A stretch of 8,792 nucleotides of DNA, taken from assembly GCA_025462785.1 (NCBI GenBank), contig JAOAPG010000291.1, positions 1-8,792 of the forward strand. The letters are read 5' to 3'. The DNA is from Acidobacteriaceae bacterium (GTDB lineage Bacteria; Acidobacteriota; Terriglobia; Terriglobales; Acidobacteriaceae). Shown here piece by piece: positions 1-6,393 of this stretch. A program made the translations under genes and the position numbers. The notes under the pieces are model-generated. The model worked only from the letters and a program-made list of their open reading frames with translations. It was not told the DNA's origin and searched no databases. Within the stretch, counting starts at the first letter, position 1, and each line of letters opens with the position of its first letter.

Positions 1-537
1 GTAACCTTCGATGCGCACAGCTAAAGACCGCTGGATTGCGTCTACCGAAACTACTAGTGTTCGATCGCCGTTTCGCGCAGTTAGAATGCCTTCAACTCCT
101 GCCAGGGCTCCACTGCGGATGCGGATACGCTGTCCAATCTTCAAAAACGGATGTTCCGACCAGACCAACTGTTGCGATGTGATGGTACGGACGGCTTCGA
201 TCTGTTCTTCAGGGATGGGAGTGCCCTCACCCTTTCCCCCAACTATCTTGAAAACACCATCGATTCGACACACCCTAAGACGATCCTCCCGGTTAGCGGC
301 AGTCTTCACGAAGACGTAACAGCCAAAAAGGGGTAGCTCGACGGCTTTCTTGCGGTCGCTCCAGCGGTGTACTTCGTTAACCAGGGGAAGGAATGTGGGC
401 AATCCCTGTTCATGAAAACGTTGCGCAACTCTTTTTTCGTGCCGAGCCCGCGTCTGCACCGCATACCAATGTAATGTGTCGAAAGTAGGTGTCATTTCGG
501 ATTCGGGGATTGGCCTGAGTTGAAAGCAGGTGGTCAT
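1..537 (-). CDS. UpxY/NusG-like transcription antiterminator, 3' end off the left edge
   Basis: NusG-paralogue of the UpxY/RfaH type. Family members bind elongating RNA polymerase and let it read through long polysaccharide operons. Visible: an NGN domain at about residues 22-118, opening with WYAVQTRARHEKRV (24-37) and containing the family-typical HRWSDRKKAVELPLF (57-71). A KOW-like segment follows (IGQRIRIRSGALAGVEG, 134-150). The 179 codons up to the window edge are close to full family length, so probably only a few C-terminal residues are missing. The ATG at 537 is chosen because AGAGGG lies 7 nt upstream. A second in-frame ATG at 495 (MTPTFDTLHW) would also keep the whole NGN domain. 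Odd point: the usual PGY after ELPLF reads G72-C73-Y here. It is transcribed leftward, so a polysaccharide operon is expected beyond the left edge (inference). Family assignment is firm; the operon target is not visible. Confidence 0.88.
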   Translation of the reverse strand, partial: MTTCFQLRPIPESEMTPTFDTLHWYAVQTRARHEKRVAQRFHEQGLPTFLPLVNEVHRWSDRKKAVELPLFGCYVFVKTAANREDRLRVCRIDGVFKIVGGKGEGTPIPEEQIEAVRTITSQQLVWSEHPFLKIGQRIRIRSGALAGVEGILTARNGDRTLVVSVDAIQRSLAVRIEGY

Positions 538-1174
538 AGCTTCGCCCTCTGAGTCACATTCCAGGATTTGCCCTGAATGTTGTGGACCCGGAAACGAACA
601 CACTTCTGGCTCGTGCTTTATTGGGGAGGGAGCAATACTGGTGGGGTTTTCCAGCGTTGACTGCGCTAATCTACAAGGCGCTGCAAGGCGCTGCAAGAGG
701 CGCTATATCTCCATGACGTATGTCTCATCGACAATAAGTCCACTATTACTAACTGCGATGGTATAAAGACTTAGGGTCATTGTTCTCTGTCAGGTCCCCA
801 GCATTTCATTCCGAGCCATCGAATCCGTTCACCACGCAGTTAGAGTTAACCGCTTCTATATTAGTGACTTACGTCTATCTTCATGGACATAAGTAGGTGC
901 AAGCAACAGGAAACCACGAACGGATTTTAGAAAAGTTACATATGCTTCGAATGTTTCTAGATATGTGCAATCGCCTTCAACATTTAATTGCATGTTCCCC
1001 ATAACTTTATGTAGTATGAGTAAGATTTTGGCCTTGGAATTTGGCAGGGCGTTCCCCCGAGAAATGAATTTATTTTGGCATTTGCAGGGCTTTCTCTGCT
1101 GGCGGAACTGTGCCGTTCGGTTCCCCGGTTTGTAACGGTGAAAATAGACGGCTATGGAATGACTTGGAGGCAGC
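538..1174. other. Divergent intergenic region between upxY-like gene and LuxR-type regulator
   Basis: These 637 bp separate two divergently transcribed regulatory genes. No reading frame here has family-like content. A long minus-strand frame (856-1548) is mostly antisense to the regulator. The region should hold both promoters and the leader of the antiterminator mRNA. The best plus-strand box pair is weak: TTGCAT at 988-993, then 18 nt, then TAGTAT at 1012-1017. A 10-bp tandem repeat lies at 674-704. I see no convincing terminator, RNA gene or long palindrome. Confidence 0.6.
674..704. repeat. Short 10-bp tandem repeat, about three copies
   Basis: CAAGGCGCTG occurs at 674-683 and 684-693 without a gap, followed by a third copy with one inserted base (CAAGAGGCGCT, 694-704). 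The 10-bp period is near one helical turn, so the copies lie on the same DNA face. This could be a phased protein-binding site or simple slippage. On the minus strand the same bases give TTGCAG, 17 nt, TAGATT, a weak promoter-like pair pointing toward the antiterminator gene. Confidence 0.6.
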
Positions 1175-2209
1175 ATGCTGGCCAAAGATACCTCGGCTCT
1201 GGGAACCATCCGTGTCTTCCTCGCAGATAGCTCTCGTATCCATGCACACCTACTGGCAGATGCCTTAGCGCGCAATCCAGGTTTCACTGTGGTCGGGTCG
1301 GCATGTGTCGCGCATGAGATTCTGAATTCTGCCTCCGCCAAAAGTCCGGATGTCCTTGTAATCAGTTGCCGGCTTGAGGAAGAACCCCTCAAAGGACTCG
1401 ATGTCCTTCGAAAGATGCGTGCGCTCCAACCGCTGCTCCGAGGAGTAGTGCTCATCGACTCCTCCAAACAAGAAACTGTGATCGAAGCTTTTCGCGCGGG
1501 CGCACAAGGTGTCTTTAGCAGGCATGAGTCCGTCGAGACTCTGTGCAAATGCGTGCGCCAGGTTTACGAAGGGCAAGTGTGGGCCAATAGTGAACAAGTT
1601 TCTTTTGCACTAGCGGCGCTCGCAGCAGCACCCGCCGTACGCGCCGTGGGCGCGAATGGGTTAAGCCTTCTCTCCAAGCGCGAACTCGAGGTCGTTCGCA
1701 GTCTTGCTGAAGGGTTGACCAATCGCGAAATTGCGGAACGGCTGGGATTGAGCCAGCACACCATCAAGAACTATCTGTTTCGGGTTTTCGACAAGCTAGG
1801 CGTTTCCAGTCGAATGGAGCTTTTGTATCTGACTTTAACCCAACCTGTTAATGCTGTTGCTGAAGAACTCTCAAGCCCAAGAAGCGCCAATGAGGACACA
1901 AATTTGGCAAGCTGCCGACGAGCTGCGGAACAAGGCATTCCAGAAGCACAAATTGCGCTGGCCAAAATGTATTCCATGGGAAAAGAGGTGGGAAGAGATC
2001 CGATTTCTGCTTACATGTGGTATCTCATGTCAGAAAATGCCACGGAGCAGCTGAAATCCAAGATCAGTAGCGCCAAAAGGATGCTTGCCGAGAGTCTAAC
2101 GACAGAGGAGATTCTGGAGGCGCAACGAAGGGCTTCTGAACGATTGAAGAAAGATGCCAAGCCTCCATTGCCTATTTCGCCGGTGGCCTCCATAGCTTCT
2201 CCCATTTAA
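1175..2209 (+). CDS. LuxR-family regulator: degenerate receiver + GerE HTH + Sel1-like tail
   Basis: A cytoplasmic DNA-binding regulator of 344 aa. Residues 12-130 have a NarL-type receiver fold pattern: IRVFLAD at the first strand, PDVLVIS at the third, GAQGVF before the last helix. Residues 163-222 are a canonical GerE/LuxR helix-turn-helix (LSKRELEVVRSLAEGLTNRE and following, with SQHTIKNYLFRVFDKLGVSSR). Residues 245-288 resemble a Sel1 repeat (RRAAEQGIPEAQIALAKMY, then AYMWYLMSENA). The receiver lacks its chemistry: the phospho-acceptor Asp position is Ser64, the first residue of the acidic pair is Ala17, the conserved Thr/Ser is Ile94 and the conserved Lys is Arg116. Phosphorylation-independent control is therefore likely (inference). 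GGAGG (1166-1170) lies 4 nt before the ATG; an in-frame ATG at 1154 is cut off by TGA. It is divergent from the antiterminator gene and upstream of a decayed glycosyltransferase, so polysaccharide regulation is plausible. Its target and partner histidine kinase, if any, are unknown. Confidence 0.9.
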   Translation: MLAKDTSALGTIRVFLADSSRIHAHLLADALARNPGFTVVGSACVAHEILNSASAKSPDVLVISCRLEEEPLKGLDVLRKMRALQPLLRGVVLIDSSKQETVIEAFRAGAQGVFSRHESVETLCKCVRQVYEGQVWANSEQVSFALAALAAAPAVRAVGANGLSLLSKRELEVVRSLAEGLTNREIAERLGLSQHTIKNYLFRVFDKLGVSSRMELLYLTLTQPVNAVAEELSSPRSANEDTNLASCRRAAEQGIPEAQIALAKMYSMGKEVGRDPISAYMWYLMSENATEQLKSKISSAKRMLAESLTTEEILEAQRRASERLKKDAKPPLPISPVASIASPI

Positions 2210-2342
2210 TTTCTGAGGTTTCGGTGATCCATTTGGGACCTACAAAGCTAGTTGTGCGTCGTTTGACGCTCGAATCTATTTGGGACAAGCCGCTCTGGAT
2301 AGGCTATAAAGATCAAGACAATCTGAGTCGCAATAGCTACGG

Positions 2343-2845
2343 ATGGTCGCGAACCTAAGATCATACAAACCGGTGGTTATAGCCGCTACTGTGTTTATGC
2401 TCGCGGTTCAAGTGCTTGCTATTGGAATGAATGCTGCACCCGACTTATCGAGGTCACAGCGAGTTTCAGCGGCTATACCTAGCAGGCTCAGCACTCCGGA
2501 CTGGCCATGCTAACGAGCTCTATCAGAGTAGTGGATCGCATCCCGAAAACGAACTCACCGGACCTTTGGCGTTCGACCGTTTAGCTTATGAGGGATTGCT
2601 TGTTCGTTCCTCTTTCACTGCTGAACTATCAGGCTGCATATCTAATATTTTTCGTATTGAATCTTGGCCTGCTCACAATCTGCTTACGATTGCTGCTTCC
2701 GTATTTTGAGAATTTTCAACAGGTCTGGTTGTGGATGGCCCCTGTCCTATTTTTTCTTTTCCTGCCAATCGCTTTTGCTCTCACCCAGGGTGGTACGCAA
2801 GTTCGAACTGGCGAACGGAATAGATCTGGATTTGGGTATCGGTGA
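2343..2845 (+). pseudogene. GT87/DUF2029 membrane glycosyltransferase remnant (two frameshifts, 3' truncated)
   Basis: Three successive frames together spell the N-terminal part of a GT87-type polyprenyl-phosphate-dependent mannosyltransferase-like protein. Frame one (from ATG 2343) gives a membrane segment, VVIAATVFMLAVQVLAIGM. Frame two (from about 2431) gives the family-like EFQRLYLAGSALRTGHANEL and then LAYEGLL (about 2581-2601). Frame three (from about 2603) gives FVPLSLLNYQAAYLIFFVLN, then a second hydrophobic stretch ending IAFALTQG at about 2791. Each junction is a +1 shift; the second fits a single extra base near 2602 (CTT-G-TTC). Similarity stops at TQG, and a stop follows at 2843-2845. 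About 150 residues remain, against roughly 400 for the family, so the catalytic membrane protein cannot be made. A weak promoter-like TATAAA lies at 2305-2310. Two sequencing errors could explain the shifts but not the missing 3' half. Recognition is from memory of acidobacterial GT87 proteins. Confidence 0.72.
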
Positions 2846-2968
2846 ATTTGCCTAACTCATGATGAGGACTCAATGGGCGAGAACACAGGTTAGAGTACTT
2901 GGTCTGTAGAGGGTTCGCAAAGATAAACGCTTCCTATTAAATGCTGGGAAGGTATTCGGAATAAAGGA

Positions 2969-3403
2969 TTAGGCCCGTACTGGACGGCGGAGCTTTGTCG
3001 CCAGCGGAAGTACTAGGAGGAATGCCAATGCTGCACACAAAAGCTCGAAGAAGGAAGATTCTTCTGAAGCCTGCACCGGTGAATAGCCAAGATTAAAGTT
3101 GGACCAACCCCGGCCGTTCCAAAGGCCTGTGACGGTTTCTATATAAGTGACGCCCTTGACGACATCGGTAAACTGCGCCGAGACTTTGCATTGGCTGAAC
3201 CATGCGCACGACCCCGCGTAAGACCCAGTCGCCCCGCTCAGACTGAACGAGTATTTGACTATACCCAAGCCTGCTTTAATTTTAGTCGTGAGCGTCTGGG
3301 TTCCATTAGGACCGTTGAATTGCTGCGAATCAGCTTTGGCGACCAAAGTAGTGCCAGCGACTACGGCCAAAACCAGGAACATCGTTAAGAGCGCTTTACG
3401 CAT
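2969..3403 (-). CDS. Small secreted protein with PEP-CTERM-like C-terminal sorting tail
   Basis: Function unknown; 144 aa. Residues 1-24 are a clear Sec signal peptide (MRKALLTMFLVLAVVAG, cleavage expected after A22-K23-A24). The mature part (25-110) is polar, glycine- and aromatic-rich and predicted extracellular, with Cys66 and Cys72 able to form a disulfide. The C-terminus is tripartite: SEESS motif (113-117), hydrophobic helix (118-136), basic end KLRRPVRA (137-144). That is the layout of PEP-CTERM/exosortase substrates, although the PEP motif itself is replaced by SEESS. In that family the tail is removed by an exosortase on the outer face of the inner membrane. No exosortase is encoded in this window, so sorting is inference and a plain membrane anchor is the alternative. 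GGAG lies 8 nt before the ATG, and a TTGACA promoter lies upstream. It is monocistronic as far as visible; no T-rich terminator hairpin is seen after the stop. Confidence 0.8.
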   Translation of the reverse strand: MRKALLTMFLVLAVVAGTTLVAKADSQQFNGPNGTQTLTTKIKAGLGIVKYSFSLSGATGSYAGSCAWFSQCKVSAQFTDVVKGVTYIETVTGLWNGRGWSNFNLGYSPVQASEESSFFELLCAALAFLLVLPLATKLRRPVRA

Positions 3404-3439
3404 GACATCAGCTCCAATTACGGCAACATACCTGGGGGA

Positions 3440-3467
3440 AGTCTACATCGGAAGAACAGTTTGTCAA
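3440..3467 (-). promoter_or_regulatory. Sigma-70-type promoter for the small secreted protein
   Basis: On the minus strand a perfect -35 box TTGACA (plus-strand 3462-3467) is followed after 16 nt by TAGACT (3440-3445; four of six match TATAAT). The predicted start near 3433 leaves a leader of about 30 nt containing the GGAG ribosome site before the ATG at 3403. It is a match by eye only. Confidence 0.5.
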
Positions 3468-3494
3468 GACTGAGAATTTTTGCAACTGTGGTAA

Positions 3495-3555
3495 AAATCT
3501 GCAACGTAAGCCCAAACCGCTGGTTTACAAGGAGGAGTTTCAGCGATGCAGATTT
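3495..3555 (+). promoter_or_regulatory. Inverted repeat and hairpin flanking a strong Shine-Dalgarno
   Basis: AAATCTGCA (3495-3503) is the exact reverse complement of TGCAGATTT (3547-3555), a 9-bp stem whose right arm takes in part of the ATG at 3546. Inside the loop sit a small hairpin, AAACC-GCT-GGTTT (3514-3526), and directly after it AAGGAGG (3529-3535), the strongest ribosome site in the window. The arrangement could expose or hide the ribosome site in an RNA leader, or be a DNA operator. Function is inferred from layout only. Confidence 0.4.
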
Positions 3556-3575
3556 GGTGGGATAAAATAAGCTGA
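3546..3575 (+). other. Candidate nine-codon leader peptide MQIWWDKIS
   Basis: ATG at 3546 opens nine codons, MQIWWDKIS, ending in TGA at 3573-3575. AAGGAGG at 3529-3535 sits 10 nt upstream, a much better ribosome site than that of the downstream dehydrogenase. Two adjacent Trp codons recall leader peptides of attenuators, but the downstream gene has no link to tryptophan and no T-run terminator follows. It could equally be the stump of a lost gene, or chance. Its stop lies 89 bp before the lhgO ATG. Confidence 0.25.
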
Positions 3576-3618
3576 AATTAATCTGGAGAGTTTTGCCAAG
3601 AGCTCCTCGCAGGAAGTC

Positions 3619-3678
3619 AAGTGCTCATTCCTCGCGTTGCTTAAGACACGTAATATCGATTCCAATGAATGAGCACTT
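3619..3678 (+). promoter_or_regulatory. 12-bp perfect inverted repeat overlapping the lhgO start codon
   Basis: AAGTGCTCATTC (3619-3630) and GAATGAGCACTT (3667-3678) are exact reverse complements separated by 36 nt. The right arm begins at the last base of the ATG at 3665-3667 and covers the next codons; the left arm is in the leader. In RNA this would form a 12-bp stem with the initiation region at its base and in its loop, fitting translational control. As DNA it could be a widely spaced operator. No ribosome site of note precedes this ATG. Confidence 0.5.
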
Positions 3679-4897
3679 TGATTTTATTGTGATCGGCGGC
3701 GGCATTGTCGGTCTATCGACGGCCATGGAATTGACTGGTCGATTCCCTCACTTAAAGCTTCTACTCGTCGAAAAGGAAAAGGACCTTGCCCAGCATCAGA
3801 GTGGGCACAACAGTGGAGTCATTCACTCTGGGATCTACTACAAGCCAGGGTCCGTGAAGGCCCGCACCTGTGTTGAGGGCGCCGCGGCCATGATCGACTT
3901 TTGCCAGCGATACGCTGTTCCCTTTCGGATTTGCGGCAAGGTCATTGTCGCAACTAAAACCGAAGAATTTGCCAAACTGGAAGAACTATTCAAACGCGGA
4001 ACAGAGAATGGGGTCTCTGGGATTCGTTTGTTGAGCCACGAAGAGCTACGCGAAGTTGAACCTCACTGCTCCGGACTGCGCGCCTTACACGTTCCGACCG
4101 CAGGAATCACCGACTACACGGTCGTTGCTCAGAAATACGCCGACCTAATTGCTGAACGCGGAGGGCAGATTCGCACCAATTGCAAAGTAACCGCGTTTGG
4201 ACAAGACGGTCCCGACAACGTCGTGGAAACGACTCAAGGCGCATTCCTCGCTCGTTACGTGCTTAATTGCGCAGGGCTGCATAGCGATCGTGTCAGCCTA
4301 CTTGCGGGAGAGGCAAGCGATTTGCAGATCGTACCTTTTCGCGGCGAGTACTATGACGTCGTTCCCGAACGGCAGAACTTGATCCGATCACTGATCTATC
4401 CTGTGCCGGATCCCAAATTTCCCTTTTTGGGAGTCCACTTCACAAACCGGGTGCGGGGCGGTGTGGAGGCCGGTCCGAACGCAGTGCTTGCCCTCAAGCG
4501 CGAAGGCTACCGCAAAACCGATTTCAGTCTACGAGATGCATGGGACGAAATCCGTTTTCCCGGAGTGTGGCGGATGGCTCAAAAGTATTGGAAGACTGGA
4601 TTTGGAGAGCTCTACCGCTCGTTTAGCAAGGCTGCTTTCGTGCGGGCCTTGCAAGAATTGGTGCCTGAAATTCAGAGTTCAGATTTGCGCCCTGGCGGCT
4701 CCGGCGTACGAGCACAGGCCCTGCGTGCCGATGGTTCGTTTGTGGATGACTTCGTATTTACATGCTCGAAGAACATGCTGCACGTACGCAATGTTCCATC
4801 GCCAGCGGCGACTGCGTCTGTCCCGATCGGAAAAGCAATCGTGCAAATGGCACAAGAGCAGTTCGGGCTAGAGGCCAAGCCAACGACCGTAGACTAA
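3665..4897 (+). CDS. lhgO: L-2-hydroxyglutarate dehydrogenase (FAD-dependent)
   Basis: Oxidises L-2-hydroxyglutarate to 2-oxoglutarate with FAD. In E. coli the enzyme is membrane-associated and passes electrons to the quinone pool. At 410 aa it is close to E. coli LhgO (about 420) and resembles it along its length. Seen: FAD-binding GGGIVG (11-16) after FDFIVI, Glu36 at the end of the second strand (LLLVEKE), HNSGVIHSGIYYKPGS (48-63), FRGEYYDVVPE and YPVPDPKFPFLGVH in the substrate half, AGPNAVLALKREGY, and C-terminal GVRAQAL, DDFVF and PSPAATASVPIG. The start is uncertain. ATG 3665 gives the family-typical N-terminus but has no clear ribosome site. An in-frame TTG at 3593 has GGAGAG (3585-3590) just upstream, yet adds 24 basic residues unlike the family. 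Leader structures precede the gene. It ends 7 bp from the convergent sugar dehydrogenase. The functional link to the surrounding envelope genes is unclear. Confidence 0.93.
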   Translation: MNEHFDFIVIGGGIVGLSTAMELTGRFPHLKLLLVEKEKDLAQHQSGHNSGVIHSGIYYKPGSVKARTCVEGAAAMIDFCQRYAVPFRICGKVIVATKTEEFAKLEELFKRGTENGVSGIRLLSHEELREVEPHCSGLRALHVPTAGITDYTVVAQKYADLIAERGGQIRTNCKVTAFGQDGPDNVVETTQGAFLARYVLNCAGLHSDRVSLLAGEASDLQIVPFRGEYYDVVPERQNLIRSLIYPVPDPKFPFLGVHFTNRVRGGVEAGPNAVLALKREGYRKTDFSLRDAWDEIRFPGVWRMAQKYWKTGFGELYRSFSKAAFVRALQELVPEIQSSDLRPGGSGVRAQALRADGSFVDDFVFTCSKNMLHVRNVPSPAATASVPIGKAIVQMAQEQFGLEAKPTTVD

Positions 4898-4904
4898 AAA
4901 GTCC

Positions 4905-6263
4905 TTAGCAGGGCACGATTTTGGAGCTGTGGATTCCCTTGGTCGCATTGCGAGTATCGACTACTAGTTGAGATTCGGCGACGATTTTCTCGTAGTCATA
5001 GTCCGAGTGATCGGTGACGATTAGCGTGCAATCGTACTGGCCCAGATTGTCCAACGGCGCACACTTCATCTGCAGATCGTACTTGCGGCCCTTGCCAACA
5101 GTTGGGAAGTAGGGATCGTTATAGCTCACTTCGGCGCCCGCGTCCTGCAGTAGCTCGATAATGGTCAAAGACGGAGACTCGCGCAAATCGTCAATGTCTT
5201 TTTTATAAGCAAGACCTAAGACGAGTATCTTCGATCCGTTGAGCGCCTTCTTCTTGGAGTTGAGCGCCTTGGCGACCGAGTCGATGACGTGGTAGGGCAT
5301 GTTGGTGTTTATTTCGCCCGCCAATTCAATGAACCGAGTGCGGAAATCCCACTCCTTTGCTTTCCAAGACAGATAGAAGGGATCGACCGGAATGCAGTGC
5401 CCGCCAAGACCCGGCCCGGGGTAGAAGGGATGGAATCCGAACGGCTTGGTCGATGCCGCTTCAATGACTTCCCAAATATCGAGGCCCATGCGGAGCGATA
5501 GCAACTTCAACTCGTTTACCAATGCGATGTTCACGCAGCGGTAAATATTTTCGAGCAACTTGGTCATTTCGGCCGCAGCCGGGGACGAAACTGGCACAAC
5601 ACGGTTGAAGATCGATCCATATAGAGCTGCGGACAGTTCAGAAGCTTGCGGATTTAAGCCGCCAACAACCTTAGGAATGTCGCGGCGCGCTACCGTCTGA
5701 TTACCTGGATCCTCGCGCTCCGGAGAAAAAGCCACATAGAAGTGATCGCCTTCCGGGCTCTCCCCGCGGGCTGCCTTCAGATTTTTCCGGTTTCCCTTTT
5801 CGAGGATTGGAACCAGCACTTCTTCCGTGGTCCCCGGATAGGTTGTGCTCTCGAGAATCACCAGATGTCCTGCGCGCAAATGCGGTGCGATCGACTTTGC
5901 CGTATCAGTTATGTAACTGAGATCGGGTTCGTGATATTCGTTCAATGGAGTTGGGACGCAGATAATGATGGCATCCATTTCAGTGAGCCGCGAATAATCC
6001 GAGGTCGCCTCAAACCCGTGAGCACGCGCCTCTTGGATCTCGGTCGCGGGAATACGAAAAATATATGAGCCACCTTTCGCGATTGTCGAAACTTTCCGTT
6101 CGTCGATGTCGAAACCGGTCACGGGAAATTTCTGCTCGGTGTAAAGCAGCGCCAGTGGCAGTCCAACATAGCCCAGGCCGATCACGGCTACACGGGCTTG
6201 TCGCTGTTCAATCTTGCTCTTAAACTCGGAGATTGCGGTTGCGGTTACAGTTCGGCTGCTCAT
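4905..6263 (-). CDS. wbpA: Nucleotide-sugar dehydrogenase, UDP-GlcNAc 6-dehydrogenase (WbpA) type
   Basis: A cytoplasmic enzyme of the UDP-glucose/UDP-GlcNAc/GDP-mannose dehydrogenase family. It oxidises C6 of a nucleotide sugar twice with NAD+ to give the uronic acid used in polysaccharides. At 452 aa it carries all three family domains. NAD-binding: VAVIGLGYVGLPLALLY (25-41, GLGYVG at 29-34) with FDID after the second strand. Central: ESTTYPGTT (138-146), FSPEREDPGN (179-188), and the Lys235/Asn239 helix (AEMTKLLENIYRCVNIALVNE begins at 231). Catalytic: Cys290 in GPGLGGHCIPVDPFY. C-terminal UDP-binding: ILVLGLAYKKDIDDLRESPS (346-365) and VDTRNA near 435-440. SPEREDPGN and the long N-terminal extension resemble WbpA more than Ugd, but substrate cannot be fixed from sequence alone. 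AAGGAG lies about 16 nt, and AGGA 11 nt, before the ATG. It follows the small exported-protein gene on the same strand after 130 bp, so an operon is possible. Confidence 0.9.
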   Translation of the reverse strand: MSSRTVTATAISEFKSKIEQRQARVAVIGLGYVGLPLALLYTEQKFPVTGFDIDERKVSTIAKGGSYIFRIPATEIQEARAHGFEATSDYSRLTEMDAIIICVPTPLNEYHEPDLSYITDTAKSIAPHLRAGHLVILESTTYPGTTEEVLVPILEKGNRKNLKAARGESPEGDHFYVAFSPEREDPGNQTVARRDIPKVVGGLNPQASELSAALYGSIFNRVVPVSSPAAAEMTKLLENIYRCVNIALVNELKLLSLRMGLDIWEVIEAASTKPFGFHPFYPGPGLGGHCIPVDPFYLSWKAKEWDFRTRFIELAGEINTNMPYHVIDSVAKALNSKKKALNGSKILVLGLAYKKDIDDLRESPSLTIIELLQDAGAEVSYNDPYFPTVGKGRKYDLQMKCAPLDNLGQYDCTLIVTDHSDYDYEKIVAESQLVVDTRNATKGIHSSKIVPC

Positions 6264-6393
6264 AATTACTTTGTTCCTACTCCTTAATTGTTGTTCAAAT
6301 GCGAATAGGATCGGGCTAATTTTCTCCTACCGCGGAGGCGATTGCAATCTATTGGTTACTTGCGTCATTTCATTTAAGAGCAAAGGACAATTC

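Noticed and set aside
1041..1090. Possible sigma-54 promoter (TGGCAG and TTTGCAG motifs upstream of the LuxR-type gene)
   Set aside because: Spacing and the conserved GG/GC pair do not fit the -24/-12 pattern in either candidate.
856..1548. Long minus-strand reading frame of 230 codons
   Set aside because: Most of it is antisense to the well-supported LuxR-type regulator; the product is low-complexity Ser/Arg-rich and matches no family.
2305..2310. TATAAA as a promoter for the glycosyltransferase remnant
   Set aside because: The -35 partner (GGGACA at 17 nt) is poor and the gene is dead; kept only as a remark in the pseudogene entry.
3593..3664. TTG start adding 24 residues to lhgO
   Set aside because: GGAGAG lies upstream, but the extension is basic, unlike the family N-terminus, and contains one arm of the inverted repeat; ATG 3665 is preferred though not proven.
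5742..6068. Plus-strand frame of 108 codons
   Set aside because: Antisense shadow of the nucleotide-sugar dehydrogenase, whose motifs are unambiguous.
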